Position numbers and translations under genes: made by a program. The notes beneath the pieces were generated by a model. It was given only the letters and a program-made list of their open reading frames with translations, did not search any database and was not told where the DNA came from. This document shows, in pieces, positions 50,252 to 58,789 of a stretch of 64,000 bases of DNA. Location of the stretch: NCBI GenBank assembly GCA_050730655.1, contig JBOHNL010000005.1, forward strand, positions 744,001 to 808,000, written 5' to 3'. Each line of letters opens with the position of its first letter. The first letter of the stretch is position 1. The stretch is from JAFEBO01 sp050730655. GTDB lineage: Bacteria; Planctomycetota; Phycisphaerae; Phycisphaerales; UBA1924.

Positions 50252-51724
50252 TCACAACGATGCCGCCGGCCGATTCGGCATGAGATCGCGCCTCAGGCTT
50301 TCTTGTTTGCGTGCATCGGTGTTGCATTCCGGGCAAGGTGCGTCTGACGCAAGTCCGGTCTGGTCATACTCGCAAACAGGGCAAATTCGCGAGATGTCTT
50401 TCTCTCGCGCCCGCCTCTCGCGATCCAGAAGCGATTTGCCCAGCGAGATGCCGAGTCCAGCGAAGAGGACGCAGAGCACGGACGCGCCGACCGCGCCCGG
50501 GGCCGGTCCGACTCGTTCGAGAAGCTGCTGCGTCCACCCGCCGATCACGTCGCCGAAGCGATAGATAAACGTGTCGATGAAACTCTTGGATTTGTACCGC
50601 TCAATCACCGAGACGACAGTGAAAAGAACTTCGCGTGCCGGGCGATCGAGCGAGTAGTGCATGCCGCGCCGAGCGACCTGAACCGGTACAAGCATCGCAA
50701 CGGTGGGTGAATAGATGAGTAGCCCGATCGCTCCGAGCGTCGTGAGCGGCGTCAGCGTCAGCGCCAGGCCAATTCCCATCCACCGCAGAATCCGACCGGC
50801 GACAAAGAGCTGGAGGGAGGCCGTGAGGATGTTTGCATACAGATCGATCCGGCTCGTCACTGCCGCGATCTCGCCCTTGGTGATCGCCTTGTCGGGATTG
50901 GTGAATGTGGTATTCAGGATCTTGATCTGGAGCATGTAAACAAGCGTGCCGGTGACGGAGTACAAAAACAGATACGCGGAAAGTCGGAGCAGATACGACG
51001 AGGAGAACGCCGTCCGCATGCCCTCGATCATCTCGACGATCGAGCCGCCTGGTGTTCGTCGTTTCACCAGAGCTCGTGCCGGCGAATATCGCAAAATCCA
51101 AACCGTGCACAGCGCGGCGATGACGAGCATCCCGCACGAAACGCCGAGAAACGCCGCATACGGAATCGTCTTGGCAAAGGCCGCGACAAACGAAGAACCT
51201 GCGATATTTCCAAACGTAAGCCCGAGTCCGATCGACGGAAACGCACGCTTGGCACGTTCCGCATCAAAGATGTCGCTCAACGTCGCCCAGAAAATCGAAA
51301 GGCTCAGCAGGTTGAAGACGCTGACCGCAATGAAAAACGCGCCGTCGACGACCAAGGATTTGTCCGGACCCGCCCACGCGAAGAATCCCGCAATCGTCGC
51401 GGCACCGAGCACCCACGTCGCATTCGCAACGAGAACAAAGTTTTTCCAGGACAAGCGCGAAACGAGCAGGCCCACGATCGCGCTCGCGCCGATCATGGCG
51501 AAAAACGTTCCGGTCTGAAGCTGCGCCACCGCCGTCGTACCGAGACTGGCGCCGACCGCATCGCGCAGCGGTTTGGCGACCGAGTAACCCGTGAAGAGGC
51601 AAAACCCGCAGAGAATTGCCGGCAGCACGATCGCAAGATCGCCTTGATGCAGGCCGAGCAGCCGATGAAGCGGACCGGGTTCGGTTTCCGGCGTGGGCCT
51701 GCTCGAATTGTCCGTTGAACTCAT
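50252..51724 (-). CDS. Nucleotide-exchange (TLC/Npt-type) carrier with C-terminal zinc ribbon
   Basis: The product has 490 residues and about 11 membrane helices. The opening helices (IVLPAILCGFCLFTGYSVAKPLRDAVG) and the RPAREVLFTVV and KSKSFIDTFIYRFGD segments are typical of ATP/ADP and NTP carriers known from Chlamydia and Rickettsia. Homologues in free-living bacteria exist, but their substrate is unclear. The C-terminal tail has CPVCEYDQTGLASDAPCPEC, the same zinc ribbon as in the neighbouring membrane proteins. It converges on paralogue A (24 bases between stops). Confidence 0.82.
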   Translation of the reverse strand: MSSTDNSSRPTPETEPGPLHRLLGLHQGDLAIVLPAILCGFCLFTGYSVAKPLRDAVGASLGTTAVAQLQTGTFFAMIGASAIVGLLVSRLSWKNFVLVANATWVLGAATIAGFFAWAGPDKSLVVDGAFFIAVSVFNLLSLSIFWATLSDIFDAERAKRAFPSIGLGLTFGNIAGSSFVAAFAKTIPYAAFLGVSCGMLVIAALCTVWILRYSPARALVKRRTPGGSIVEMIEGMRTAFSSSYLLRLSAYLFLYSVTGTLVYMLQIKILNTTFTNPDKAITKGEIAAVTSRIDLYANILTASLQLFVAGRILRWMGIGLALTLTPLTTLGAIGLLIYSPTVAMLVPVQVARRGMHYSLDRPAREVLFTVVSVIERYKSKSFIDTFIYRFGDVIGGWTQQLLERVGPAPGAVGASVLCVLFAGLGISLGKSLLDRERRAREKDISRICPVCEYDQTGLASDAPCPECNTDARKQESLRRDLMPNRPAASL

Positions 51725-51842
51725 TTCGCCTTCCCGGGCGTTAGATTGTCCATCACTTGCAACCCGCTATGCGTGTCATGGTACAACCGACGACTCGGGG
51801 CGTTGCACGCGGCAACTCTCGTGCGAGTTGGAGGTTTCTTCG

Positions 51843-53132
51843 ATGTCGAACAATCGCTTGTCTCGTCGGGGTTTCGCGAAGTTCTCGCTTCTTGCTGGCG
51901 CTGCTGTCGGCGCGGGCATCAGCGGCCTGGGCGCAACCGCCGTCGCGCGAATGGCCGGCGCCGATCCCGCGGCCGCCCCCATCAAGCAGATGTCTATTCT
52001 CATTCTCGGGGGCACGGGTTTCTCCGGCCCCAAGATGGCCGAATACGCCAAGAGCCGCGGGCACAAGGTTACGCTTTTCAACCGAGGCAAGACCGAGAAG
52101 CGCATCGGCATGATCGACGATGTCGAACACCTCTACGGCAACCGCGACCCGGACAAGAACTCAGAAGAAGCTGACGCGACCTCGCCCAAGGGTCTCGCGC
52201 AGCTCGAGGGCAAGAAGTTCGACGCGATCATCGACACGTCCGGTTTCTATCCGCGCCATGTGAAGGCGTCTGCCGAACTCCTCAAGGACTCGGGCTACTA
52301 CCTGTTTATCTCGACGGTCTCGGTCTACAAAGGCAATGCGGCCGCCGCGGACGAGAACGACGAACTCGGCACCGTGGAAGATACAACCACTGAAACCATG
52401 GGCGGACAGATGGAGCGGTACGGACCGCTCAAGGTGCTCTGCGAAAAGGAAGTGCAGCGCGTCTTTGGCGATCGCTCTTCGATCGTGCGCCCCGGCTTCA
52501 TTGTCGGTCCCGGGGATCCAAGCGACCGCTTTACCTACTGGCCCGTCCGCGCCAGCGAGGGAGGCGACATGCTCTGCCCCGGCGACGGCACCGATCCCGT
52601 GCAGTTCATCGACAACCGCGATCTTGCCGAGTGGTGTGTGCGGATGTGCGAGAAAAAGACTCCCGGCGTTTTCAACGCGCTCGGGCCAGACGGCGTCGAA
52701 GGCAAGAAGTTGAACGTCAAGGGATTGATCGACGCCTGCCTCGCGGCGAGCGCCGCAACCGGGGGCAAGAAGGCCACGCCGGTCTGGGTGCCCAATTCAT
52801 TCCTCGAGGAACAGCAGGTCGCCGTCGGTGGCGACCTCCCGATCACCATTCCCTCGACCGGCGAGGCGGCCGGCTTTCACCGCCGTTCAAATGCCCGCGC
52901 TGTTGCGGCGGGACTCACCTATCGCCCGGTCGAAGACACCTGCCAGGCGACGCTCGAGTGGTGGCCCAAGGAAGTGGCGCGTCGCGAACGCGTCGGCAAG
53001 CAACTCGTCGAAGACGCGAAGAAGGCGGGAAAAGAGCCGCCGAAGATGCCCGACCCGACCAAACTGCGGGTGGGAATGACCCGCGAACGCGAAGCAGAAG
53101 TGCTCAAGGCCTGGCGCGAACACAAGGGCTGA
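51843..53132 (+). CDS. Tat-exported NAD-dependent epimerase/dehydratase-like protein
   Basis: ATG 51843 has GGAGG 8 bases upstream. The product has 429 residues. The N-terminus LSRRGFAKFSLLAGAAVGA is a twin-arginine signal, so the protein is folded in the cytoplasm and exported. The Rossmann loop LGGTGFSGPKMAEYAKSRGH is followed by a strand ending in DTSGFYP, a GPLKVLCEKEV segment with the Lys of the extended SDR type, and RPGFIVGP. The C-terminal 100 residues are specific to this group (EWWPKEVARRER). The substrate is unknown, and the usual Tyr of YxxxK seems shifted (MERYGPLK). Confidence 0.82.
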   Translation: MSNNRLSRRGFAKFSLLAGAAVGAGISGLGATAVARMAGADPAAAPIKQMSILILGGTGFSGPKMAEYAKSRGHKVTLFNRGKTEKRIGMIDDVEHLYGNRDPDKNSEEADATSPKGLAQLEGKKFDAIIDTSGFYPRHVKASAELLKDSGYYLFISTVSVYKGNAAAADENDELGTVEDTTTETMGGQMERYGPLKVLCEKEVQRVFGDRSSIVRPGFIVGPGDPSDRFTYWPVRASEGGDMLCPGDGTDPVQFIDNRDLAEWCVRMCEKKTPGVFNALGPDGVEGKKLNVKGLIDACLAASAATGGKKATPVWVPNSFLEEQQVAVGGDLPITIPSTGEAAGFHRRSNARAVAAGLTYRPVEDTCQATLEWWPKEVARRERVGKQLVEDAKKAGKEPPKMPDPTKLRVGMTREREAEVLKAWREHKG

Positions 53133-53165
53133 TCCCGATCGTCAAAGTCACACTTTGAACGCAAC

Positions 53166-53192
53166 GAGCATCTCACCGGAGGTGCTCTTTTC
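53166..53192 (+). terminator. Intrinsic terminator after the Tat-exported epimerase gene
   Basis: The 9-bp stem GAGCATCTC/GAGGTGCTC (one G-T pair) with loop ACCG is followed by TTTTC, 33 bases after the stop. It separates this gene from paralogue B. Confidence 0.7.
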
Positions 53193-53300
53193 ATAGGCGA
53201 TGGCCGAACCGGTCGAGGATCGGCAACCGCGGACGCATGAACCGAGTACAGACACAAGGGTGCGGCTCGCGGCGCGCGGACGGGCCGGGCGGGAGGCTTG

Positions 53301-54146
53301 ATGGCGGGTGCATCGGTCACAAAGAGCGTGGCTTGTCCCAACTGTGGCAAGTTCATCGATAAGACCAAGATTCAGGCGCGGAACGCCGGGCTGTTCTGCG
53401 ACGAATGTGCCGCGGGCATGCGCGCGAAGCCCGTCGAGAAAGTCGAAAGGCAGTGCCCCGCATGCGCCGAACCGATCGGCGAAGAGGATGTCGTCTGCGC
53501 CGCGTGCGGGTTTGACTATCGCATCGGATACTCGCCCAAGGCGATCGATGCTCAAACGACTGTGAATACCTCGAAGCGGTTGTGCGGCAAATGCGGATAC
53601 GACTGCTCGAAAACACCCGAGGTCGTCCGTTGCCCCGAATGCGGCACCGGCCTGAGTTTTAGCGTCAGCCACCAGCGATTCAAAGAAGTTGATTTGGCGG
53701 AGCGGACGACGTCAAAGCTTGTGCACAAGTTCCTCGTCCCGCTGCTCGCGACGGCGATTGCGATCGGCCTCTACATCGCGTTCATGGTTGCGACGGGGCA
53801 GTCCGATCTGATCTCGTTGGGCCTCACCAAGATGGGCGTGCGATACTTCGCGCTATGCCTCGTCACCGCGATGAGCATGATGCTCTGGCTGGAGGTCGAG
53901 CTTCCTTGGCCGCAATTGCTGCTGAGATTGCTGGTGGTGGCGTCGTCCGGCTATCTGGCCGAGCAGATCTTCTTTGACGCGTCCAACGTGTTCATCGCCT
54001 ATCCGTTCGTCACGATTGTGATCATCGGGTTGCTGTTCCGGAATCTTGAACTCGAAGTCACCGACGCGGCCATTCTCGCGATGATCAATTGGCCGGTTGT
54101 GTTCCTGCTGCTCATGGCGTTTCCGCCTCAATTGAGATTCAAATAA
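53301..54146 (+). CDS. Zinc-ribbon membrane protein, paralogue B
   Basis: ATG 53301 follows GGGAGG by 4 bases. The product has 281 residues. It holds CPNCGKFIDK...CDEC (about 13-40), CPACAEPIGEEDVVCAACGFDY (about 52-73) and CGKCGYDCSKT...CPECG (about 94-115). Four hydrophobic helices make up the second half. The Cys pattern and domain order match paralogue A, but the transmembrane part is only loosely similar. The function is unknown. Confidence 0.7.
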   Translation: MAGASVTKSVACPNCGKFIDKTKIQARNAGLFCDECAAGMRAKPVEKVERQCPACAEPIGEEDVVCAACGFDYRIGYSPKAIDAQTTVNTSKRLCGKCGYDCSKTPEVVRCPECGTGLSFSVSHQRFKEVDLAERTTSKLVHKFLVPLLATAIAIGLYIAFMVATGQSDLISLGLTKMGVRYFALCLVTAMSMMLWLEVELPWPQLLLRLLVVASSGYLAEQIFFDASNVFIAYPFVTIVIIGLLFRNLELEVTDAAILAMINWPVVFLLLMAFPPQLRFK

Positions 54147-54187
54147 GGCGACGATGAGTGAGGGCATGTCTGTGGTAGACTGATCGC

Positions 54188-54967
54188 ATGGGCGTCGAGC
54201 GCAAGTTTGTTCAGAAGTTCAACACACCGGCGAAGCCGGACCCGCTCCCCCTCGCCCAGGAAGTGGAAGAGAATGCGGCGCAGTGCCCGGCCTGCAGCGT
54301 CGCGATCCGCCCCCGCGCCGTGCTCTGCATTAGCTGCGGCGCACGCTTGGGTCGAATCGACACCGTTGCGCCGGCCGGCCTCATGTCACGCGCGCCCTGT
54401 CCCGGCTGCGGCTACGACCTCTCCGGCGTCAGCGGCACGAAGTGTCCCGAATGCGGCGGGTTTGCCCCGTTTGCCGCCGTCTCCCTCGACGACCTGACTG
54501 AAAGAGAACCGTCGATCGACGGAAGACTCTTGTGGGAAGCCTGCCGCCCGGCGATTTTTACGAGCGTCTTCGGCCTGATCGTCCTGACGTCGCTGGCTGG
54601 CGCGTGGTACGGGCCCGATGGCGTCAAGTTCTGGATCGCGGCAATCATCCCGACTTGGGTCATCGCTTCGGCAGGCTATTTCATCCTCGGCGCGATCCTT
54701 CGGTTTCTCGACACCACAATCCCGATCGCGCTCCTCCAGGTCCTGGCGGTCGTGATGCTCGGTCTTGCGATCACCGAGCTCGTTTGTCCGTACAACGCCG
54801 GCAAGATATCAATCACGCGTCTCCTCTTCGTTGTGCCGGCTGTCGTCACGCTCGCGACGATGCTGATCATGGATGATGACGACCGCGTTCAGTGTTTTCT
54901 GGCAAGCCTGCCGATTACGCTGGCGTGCCTGGGCGTGCCACTGGTGCTGCTCGCAATTGTTGGGTGA
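54188..54967 (+). CDS. Zinc-ribbon membrane protein, paralogue C
   Basis: The product has 259 residues from ATG 54188. It carries CPACSVAIRPRAVLCISCG (about 35-53) and CPGCGYDLSGV...CPECGG (about 72-92), one Cys module fewer than paralogues A and B. Hydrophobic helices follow (about 117-137, 145-170, 178-200, 207-228, 237-258). It lies 41 bases after paralogue B and is probably co-transcribed with it. It converges on dps. Confidence 0.7.
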   Translation: MGVERKFVQKFNTPAKPDPLPLAQEVEENAAQCPACSVAIRPRAVLCISCGARLGRIDTVAPAGLMSRAPCPGCGYDLSGVSGTKCPECGGFAPFAAVSLDDLTEREPSIDGRLLWEACRPAIFTSVFGLIVLTSLAGAWYGPDGVKFWIAAIIPTWVIASAGYFILGAILRFLDTTIPIALLQVLAVVMLGLAITELVCPYNAGKISITRLLFVVPAVVTLATMLIMDDDDRVQCFLASLPITLACLGVPLVLLAIVG

Positions 54968-55001
54968 GCCCAGGGGTTCGATCGCATCTCGGCGTGCGCG
55001 A

Positions 55002-55472
55002 TCAGGCGTTGTGGCTCTCGATGAACCAGATGTATTTGTCGAGTTCGCCGGTGAGACGGGTGAAAAGATCGCACGTCACGGCGTCGCCGGCTTTGTCGCT
55101 CTGATCGATCGCGTCGCGCCATTTGGTCGCGAGAAGCGAAAGCGACGCAGCGAGCGCATCGGCGTGCTTGTGCTCGTTCGCAATTCCATGCGGGTAGGGC
55201 TTCAGCGTCGAGTTCTTTGCAACATCGCGAGCAAGGCCGCTCGGCGAGCCGCCAAGCGTGGCGAGTCGTTCGGCGATGGCGTCGCCGCTCTCGGCGACAG
55301 CGTCCGCGACTTTGTCAAAGAGTTCATGGATCGCCATGAAACCCGGGCCGCGCACGTTCCAGTGCGCCTGCTTGGCGTGGCCCCACGCATCGAGCGTATC
55401 GGCGAGGCGGGCCTGCAAAAGTTCGATCGATTCGGCCTTGAGCTTCTTCGGAAGGGTGTTGTGCGTCTTCAT
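55002..55472 (-). CDS. dps: Dps-family DNA-binding ferritin-like protein
   Basis: Dps shells bind iron, consume peroxide and can coat DNA. The product has 156 residues. HWNVRGPGFMAIHELFDKVADAVAESGDAIAER holds the conserved ferroxidase His, Asp and Glu residues in the usual spacing. LPKKLKAESIELLQARLADTL forms the first helix. ATG 55472 is chosen; a TTG at 55511 overlapping the nadD stop gives a longer frame without conserved sequence. It could be co-transcribed with nadD. Confidence 0.88.
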   Translation of the reverse strand: MKTHNTLPKKLKAESIELLQARLADTLDAWGHAKQAHWNVRGPGFMAIHELFDKVADAVAESGDAIAERLATLGGSPSGLARDVAKNSTLKPYPHGIANEHKHADALAASLSLLATKWRDAIDQSDKAGDAVTCDLFTRLTGELDKYIWFIESHNA

Positions 55473-55507
55473 ATTCCCACGATACGCAGCGAATCGCGCC
55501 CGAGTGT

Positions 55508-56224
55508 TCAACCGCGATAAAGACTCTTGCGCCGAATGAAGTCGAGCACATTCGGGGCGAGCGCCACGGCAAGCTGCGGGGAATCGCTTGCGCCAGTTGA
55601 GAGCAGGTCACGAACCCGCGTCGAACTGATGTCCGAGCGGGCGCTCCCTGCGATCGAGCGCTCCCAGATCTGCAATTCCGACCCGTTCCAAAATGAACTC
55701 TCGCTCATTGCGGAGCGGAATTCTGGCGCTGTCATGCCGCGGAGCATCACCAGCGGTGGCGCAAGCGCCAGCAATTCGCGCGGCTCGCGCCAGCGATGAA
55801 ACACGATTGCCTGATCCGTCCCCAGAAGCAAACGCACATTTAGCGGCCGCGGAACGCACTCGCGCAGTCGCCGGACCGTGTCGATTGTGAAGCTGCGTTC
55901 GTGCGTGCCGCGAGTCCGGACCAATTCGTCGTTCCAGATCGCGACGTTCGGTACCGACTCAAGTGCGAGCTTCAGCATCGCGACCCGGTCATCGTCGCTC
56001 GCTGCCGGCGTCGATTGCTTGAGCGGACTTTGTGAAGCGGGAACGTAAAGCAGTAGCGCGCCCGTGAGTCGGGCCGCATCGCGAGCTTCGATAGGGAGTG
56101 AAATGTGCGCGCGATGGGGCGGATCAAACGTGCCGCCGACAAGAATCACATCGGTGATCGTCGGCGGAATCAGCGGAGGAATGGATGGCGGGAAAGATGC
56201 CCCCGCCGGGGCAGATGAAGTCAC
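55508..56224 (-). CDS. nadD: Nicotinate-nucleotide adenylyltransferase
   Basis: NadD makes deamido-NAD from nicotinate mononucleotide and ATP. The product has 238 residues. The nucleotidyltransferase motif GGTFDPPHRAH is near residue 30. RSFTIDTVRRL, LLLGTDQAIVFHRW and the SSTRVRDLL ATP motif follow. A 20-residue Pro-rich N-terminus (from GTG 56224) is extra. It begins 10 bases after the upstream gene. The gene is not in its usual neighbourhood with rsfS. Confidence 0.85.
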   Translation of the reverse strand: MTSSAPAGASFPPSIPPLIPPTITDVILVGGTFDPPHRAHISLPIEARDAARLTGALLLYVPASQSPLKQSTPAASDDDRVAMLKLALESVPNVAIWNDELVRTRGTHERSFTIDTVRRLRECVPRPLNVRLLLGTDQAIVFHRWREPRELLALAPPLVMLRGMTAPEFRSAMSESSFWNGSELQIWERSIAGSARSDISSTRVRDLLSTGASDSPQLAVALAPNVLDFIRRKSLYRG

Positions 56225-56233
56225 GCCAAAATG

Positions 56234-56677
56234 TTAGCGGTTCACTTCGTCATGCTCGCCAGAGAAATCGGGAGTATCCGCGAGCACATCGCGCGCGGCG
56301 GGAAAGCCGTTCGCAACATCGCGCATTTCATCGAGCCGGATCTTAGGAAACTGACGGACAAAGTCACTGCGAGAGAGCCGGGTCATGAGCGGAACGCCCG
56401 TTCGATCAAAGACGCTGTACACTCGTTTGCCCGCATAGAAGCCGATGCGCACGATTGTTTCGCGCCCCACGAGCGTGACGATCGGGGTCACACCGAGTTC
56501 GCGAGCCAGCGGCGGGAGAGTTTCAACGAGAAGTGCTGGCGAGTCGGCTGCGCTTGCAGGCCGGGCCGAGAGCGAGCGCCCAAGGACGACCGTTGCCAGG
56601 AATGCCGCGCCGAGCGCGATCGCGCCGGTTCGTGACAACACGGGTGCGCCCGTGCCAGCTTGCGGTTGGCCTTCCAT
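56234..56677 (-). CDS. Hypothetical membrane-anchored protein
   Basis: The product has 147 residues with one N-terminal hydrophobic stretch (about 18-38, GAIALGAAFLATVVLG). A compact domain with LLVETLPPLARELGVTPIVTLVGRETIVRIGFYAGKRVYSVFD and a C-terminal helix follow. The length and the single anchor suggest a periplasmic or exported domain. It is not recognised. The gene lies between chbG and nadD on the same strand with gaps of 49 and 9 bases. Confidence 0.5.
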   Translation of the reverse strand: MEGQPQAGTGAPVLSRTGAIALGAAFLATVVLGRSLSARPASAADSPALLVETLPPLARELGVTPIVTLVGRETIVRIGFYAGKRVYSVFDRTGVPLMTRLSRSDFVRQFPKIRLDEMRDVANGFPAARDVLADTPDFSGEHDEVNR

Positions 56678-56726
56678 ACCGGGCTATCGGTCGGAAACGG
56701 GCGCCAGTGAAGGCTCGTTTGCCGGT

Positions 56727-57488
56727 TCAAAGCTCGTTGTAACTGATGAGCTTGATCGGAGACTTGGAACGCTGCTCCCACGGCGTATCCATCAGCTGCT
56801 CTTCGCGCTTGAAGACCGGGTCGTCCGACCCTGGATGAACCATGAGTTCGACCGTCTTTGCGCCCGGCACCCGAGGCAGCAGATCGTGATAGATCCAGAA
56901 CCAGGAGAACAGATCCGTCGTCTGCGTGCGGGGCGACTTCCATCGCAGTGCCGCGGCCCATGCCAACTTCTTGAGCCGCTGCTTGAATCCACCCACGAGC
57001 GGATCGGACGGGTGATAGAGATTCATCGTGGTGCGCACCCGCCGCACGTTCGTAGCGGCCTGCACGCGCTTCAAAACCTTGAAGAGCGGCGCGTGCGTAT
57101 GAACGTGGTGGTGCGAATCAACATGGCTGATGGGTACACCGAGCGAACGGACTTTCTCTATCTGCGCCGTCCATTCGCGCTCCACCGCGCCGAGAAGCGC
57201 ATTGTCATACGGAACATCGCGTGCCTTCCGTGCAAACTCGCCGGCTTCATTTAAGAGCGGCTTGAGTGCCGGGTCGCCAGTCACGGGCCGCAGATCCGTC
57301 AGGTTGAGATGCACGCCGAACGAGCAATGCGGGTGTGATTTGGTCCCCGTCGCGGCTGCTTCAAGCGCCGGGCCGTTGGCCATGATCGTTGAACTCGTGA
57401 GACGCCCGCGGCCCATGAGGCCGAATATCGCGTCGTTCACGCGTTCCGAGAGGCCGAGATCGTCGGCGTTGATGATGACGTGAGTCAT
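56727..57488 (-). CDS. ChbG/HpnK (YdjC)-family carbohydrate deacetylase
   Basis: From ATG 57488 the product has 253 residues. It has the metal motif INADDLGLS (Asp pair) near residue 8, HVDSHHHVH in the middle and ELMVHPGS near the end, which together make the YdjC-type metal site. The family removes acetyl groups from N-acetylated sugars or hopanoid head groups. No secretion signal is seen. It follows the GNAT gene at a 125-base distance on the same strand and may act on the same product as the FkbH/ACP genes. Confidence 0.85.
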   Translation of the reverse strand: MTHVIINADDLGLSERVNDAIFGLMGRGRLTSSTIMANGPALEAAATGTKSHPHCSFGVHLNLTDLRPVTGDPALKPLLNEAGEFARKARDVPYDNALLGAVEREWTAQIEKVRSLGVPISHVDSHHHVHTHAPLFKVLKRVQAATNVRRVRTTMNLYHPSDPLVGGFKQRLKKLAWAAALRWKSPRTQTTDLFSWFWIYHDLLPRVPGAKTVELMVHPGSDDPVFKREEQLMDTPWEQRSKSPIKLISYNEL

Positions 57489-57613
57489 GTGTATGAAGGG
57501 GCTGCTGAGCGACACCGAGAAGGGCGGAGCGGATGGTACTGCATCGGCACGCCGGGTTTCGGAGGGAGAATGAAGCGAGAGAAGGCGCCCAGTCGCCCCA
57601 CGCGAAACGTTGC

Positions 57614-58726
57614 TCAGGGCTTCATCAGCAGCATGTCGCCCGAGGCGTGCGTGAAGAACCACGGGGTGTTCTGGTCAAACGATGCGCCCGGTGGGGGCCG
57701 GAAGAGCACACGCAGGCCTCCCGCGTGCAGAAGGCCCATTCCCTTGAGAATGGCATCGAATTCCGGGTCAAAGACCTGAAACTCGATGACTTCGACCCGT
57801 CCCTGCTCGCTTGGAAGGTCGCCATCGCCCGGATCAGATTCAAAATGCCGAAGGGTGAAGAGCGCGAGGTCGCGTTTGCGATCGCGCGTTTCGTCAGCCA
57901 GAAAATAATCGAGCACGTTTCCAACGCAGACGCGCCCAAGCCCGTGCTGTGTTGCATCGAGGATGCTGCGCTTCAGTAGAACAAATCCGATCAGCGTGCC
58001 CCGCTCGGACACCTCGAACGCCTTGATCCGCCGGTGAGCGAGCGCCCAGTTCAGCACGCGCGAGTCTCGTGGAAAAAAGCTGCGACGCGACGCTGCCACC
58101 ACGGCATCGATCCGCGAATCAAACCGATCGACTTTTTTGTACTCGAGCTTGGCGCGACTCTGCGCTCCGCGCAGCGTATACATCGCGCGGGCCGCCAGAC
58201 CCGCCGGCAACGAGAGCGCGTTCGCAAGGAAATCGGACTTCAGCACTTTCTTTGCCACCGGACGCCCGCTGAGGAAATAGACCCAGCGTTTGAGGGGGCC
58301 GATCTCTTTCATCCCCGCCGCTTTGTACAGCTTCTGCGCGTCGGCGCTCGGACCGCCGCACGCGAGCATGGTCTTGCACCGGGCGATCGCGTGCAGGATG
58401 ATCATCGCGCCCGCGCCCGTTTGCCGCCGCGACTCATCGAGGAAGAAGCCGTCCATCTCGTGGATTCGATGTTCCTGCCCGTTGATCGACCACGCGGTCG
58501 CGAGCACGCCCAGGCGTCCGACCACCGACTCACTCCCATCCTCTTCCTGATCGATCGCGAGCAGCATGACGAGGTCGTCGGGCTTTGCATGCGGATTCTC
58601 TCGCAACAGTTTCACCCACGCGGAATTGTTCGGAGCGAGATAGCCGTTGGGATCCTCATACAGATCGAGCAATCCGTTCGGCGGAATGTCGGCGAGCGTG
58701 AACGTTTTGAGGATGATCTTTCCCAT
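57614..58726 (-). CDS. GNAT-superfamily protein of the FkbH-ACP cluster
   Basis: The product has 370 residues. The first half (VMLLAIDQEEDGSESVVGRLGVLATAWSI then FLDESRRQTGAGAMIILHAIARC) is a GNAT fold with an acyl-CoA loop. The second half (VLKSDFLANALSLPAGLAARAMY...FEVSERGTLIGFVLLKRSILD) looks like a second, partly degenerate GNAT domain. It may transfer an acyl or amino-acyl group. It sits 63 bases after fkbH and precedes chbG. Confidence 0.6.
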   Translation of the reverse strand: MGKIILKTFTLADIPPNGLLDLYEDPNGYLAPNNSAWVKLLRENPHAKPDDLVMLLAIDQEEDGSESVVGRLGVLATAWSINGQEHRIHEMDGFFLDESRRQTGAGAMIILHAIARCKTMLACGGPSADAQKLYKAAGMKEIGPLKRWVYFLSGRPVAKKVLKSDFLANALSLPAGLAARAMYTLRGAQSRAKLEYKKVDRFDSRIDAVVAASRRSFFPRDSRVLNWALAHRRIKAFEVSERGTLIGFVLLKRSILDATQHGLGRVCVGNVLDYFLADETRDRKRDLALFTLRHFESDPGDGDLPSEQGRVEVIEFQVFDPEFDAILKGMGLLHAGGLRVLFRPPPGASFDQNTPWFFTHASGDMLLMKP

Positions 58727-58789
58727 GGAGCAAGCAAATCAATGCCGGGACGATTCACCCCTGCGTTCGCGAAGCGTCGGAAAGTGTCG

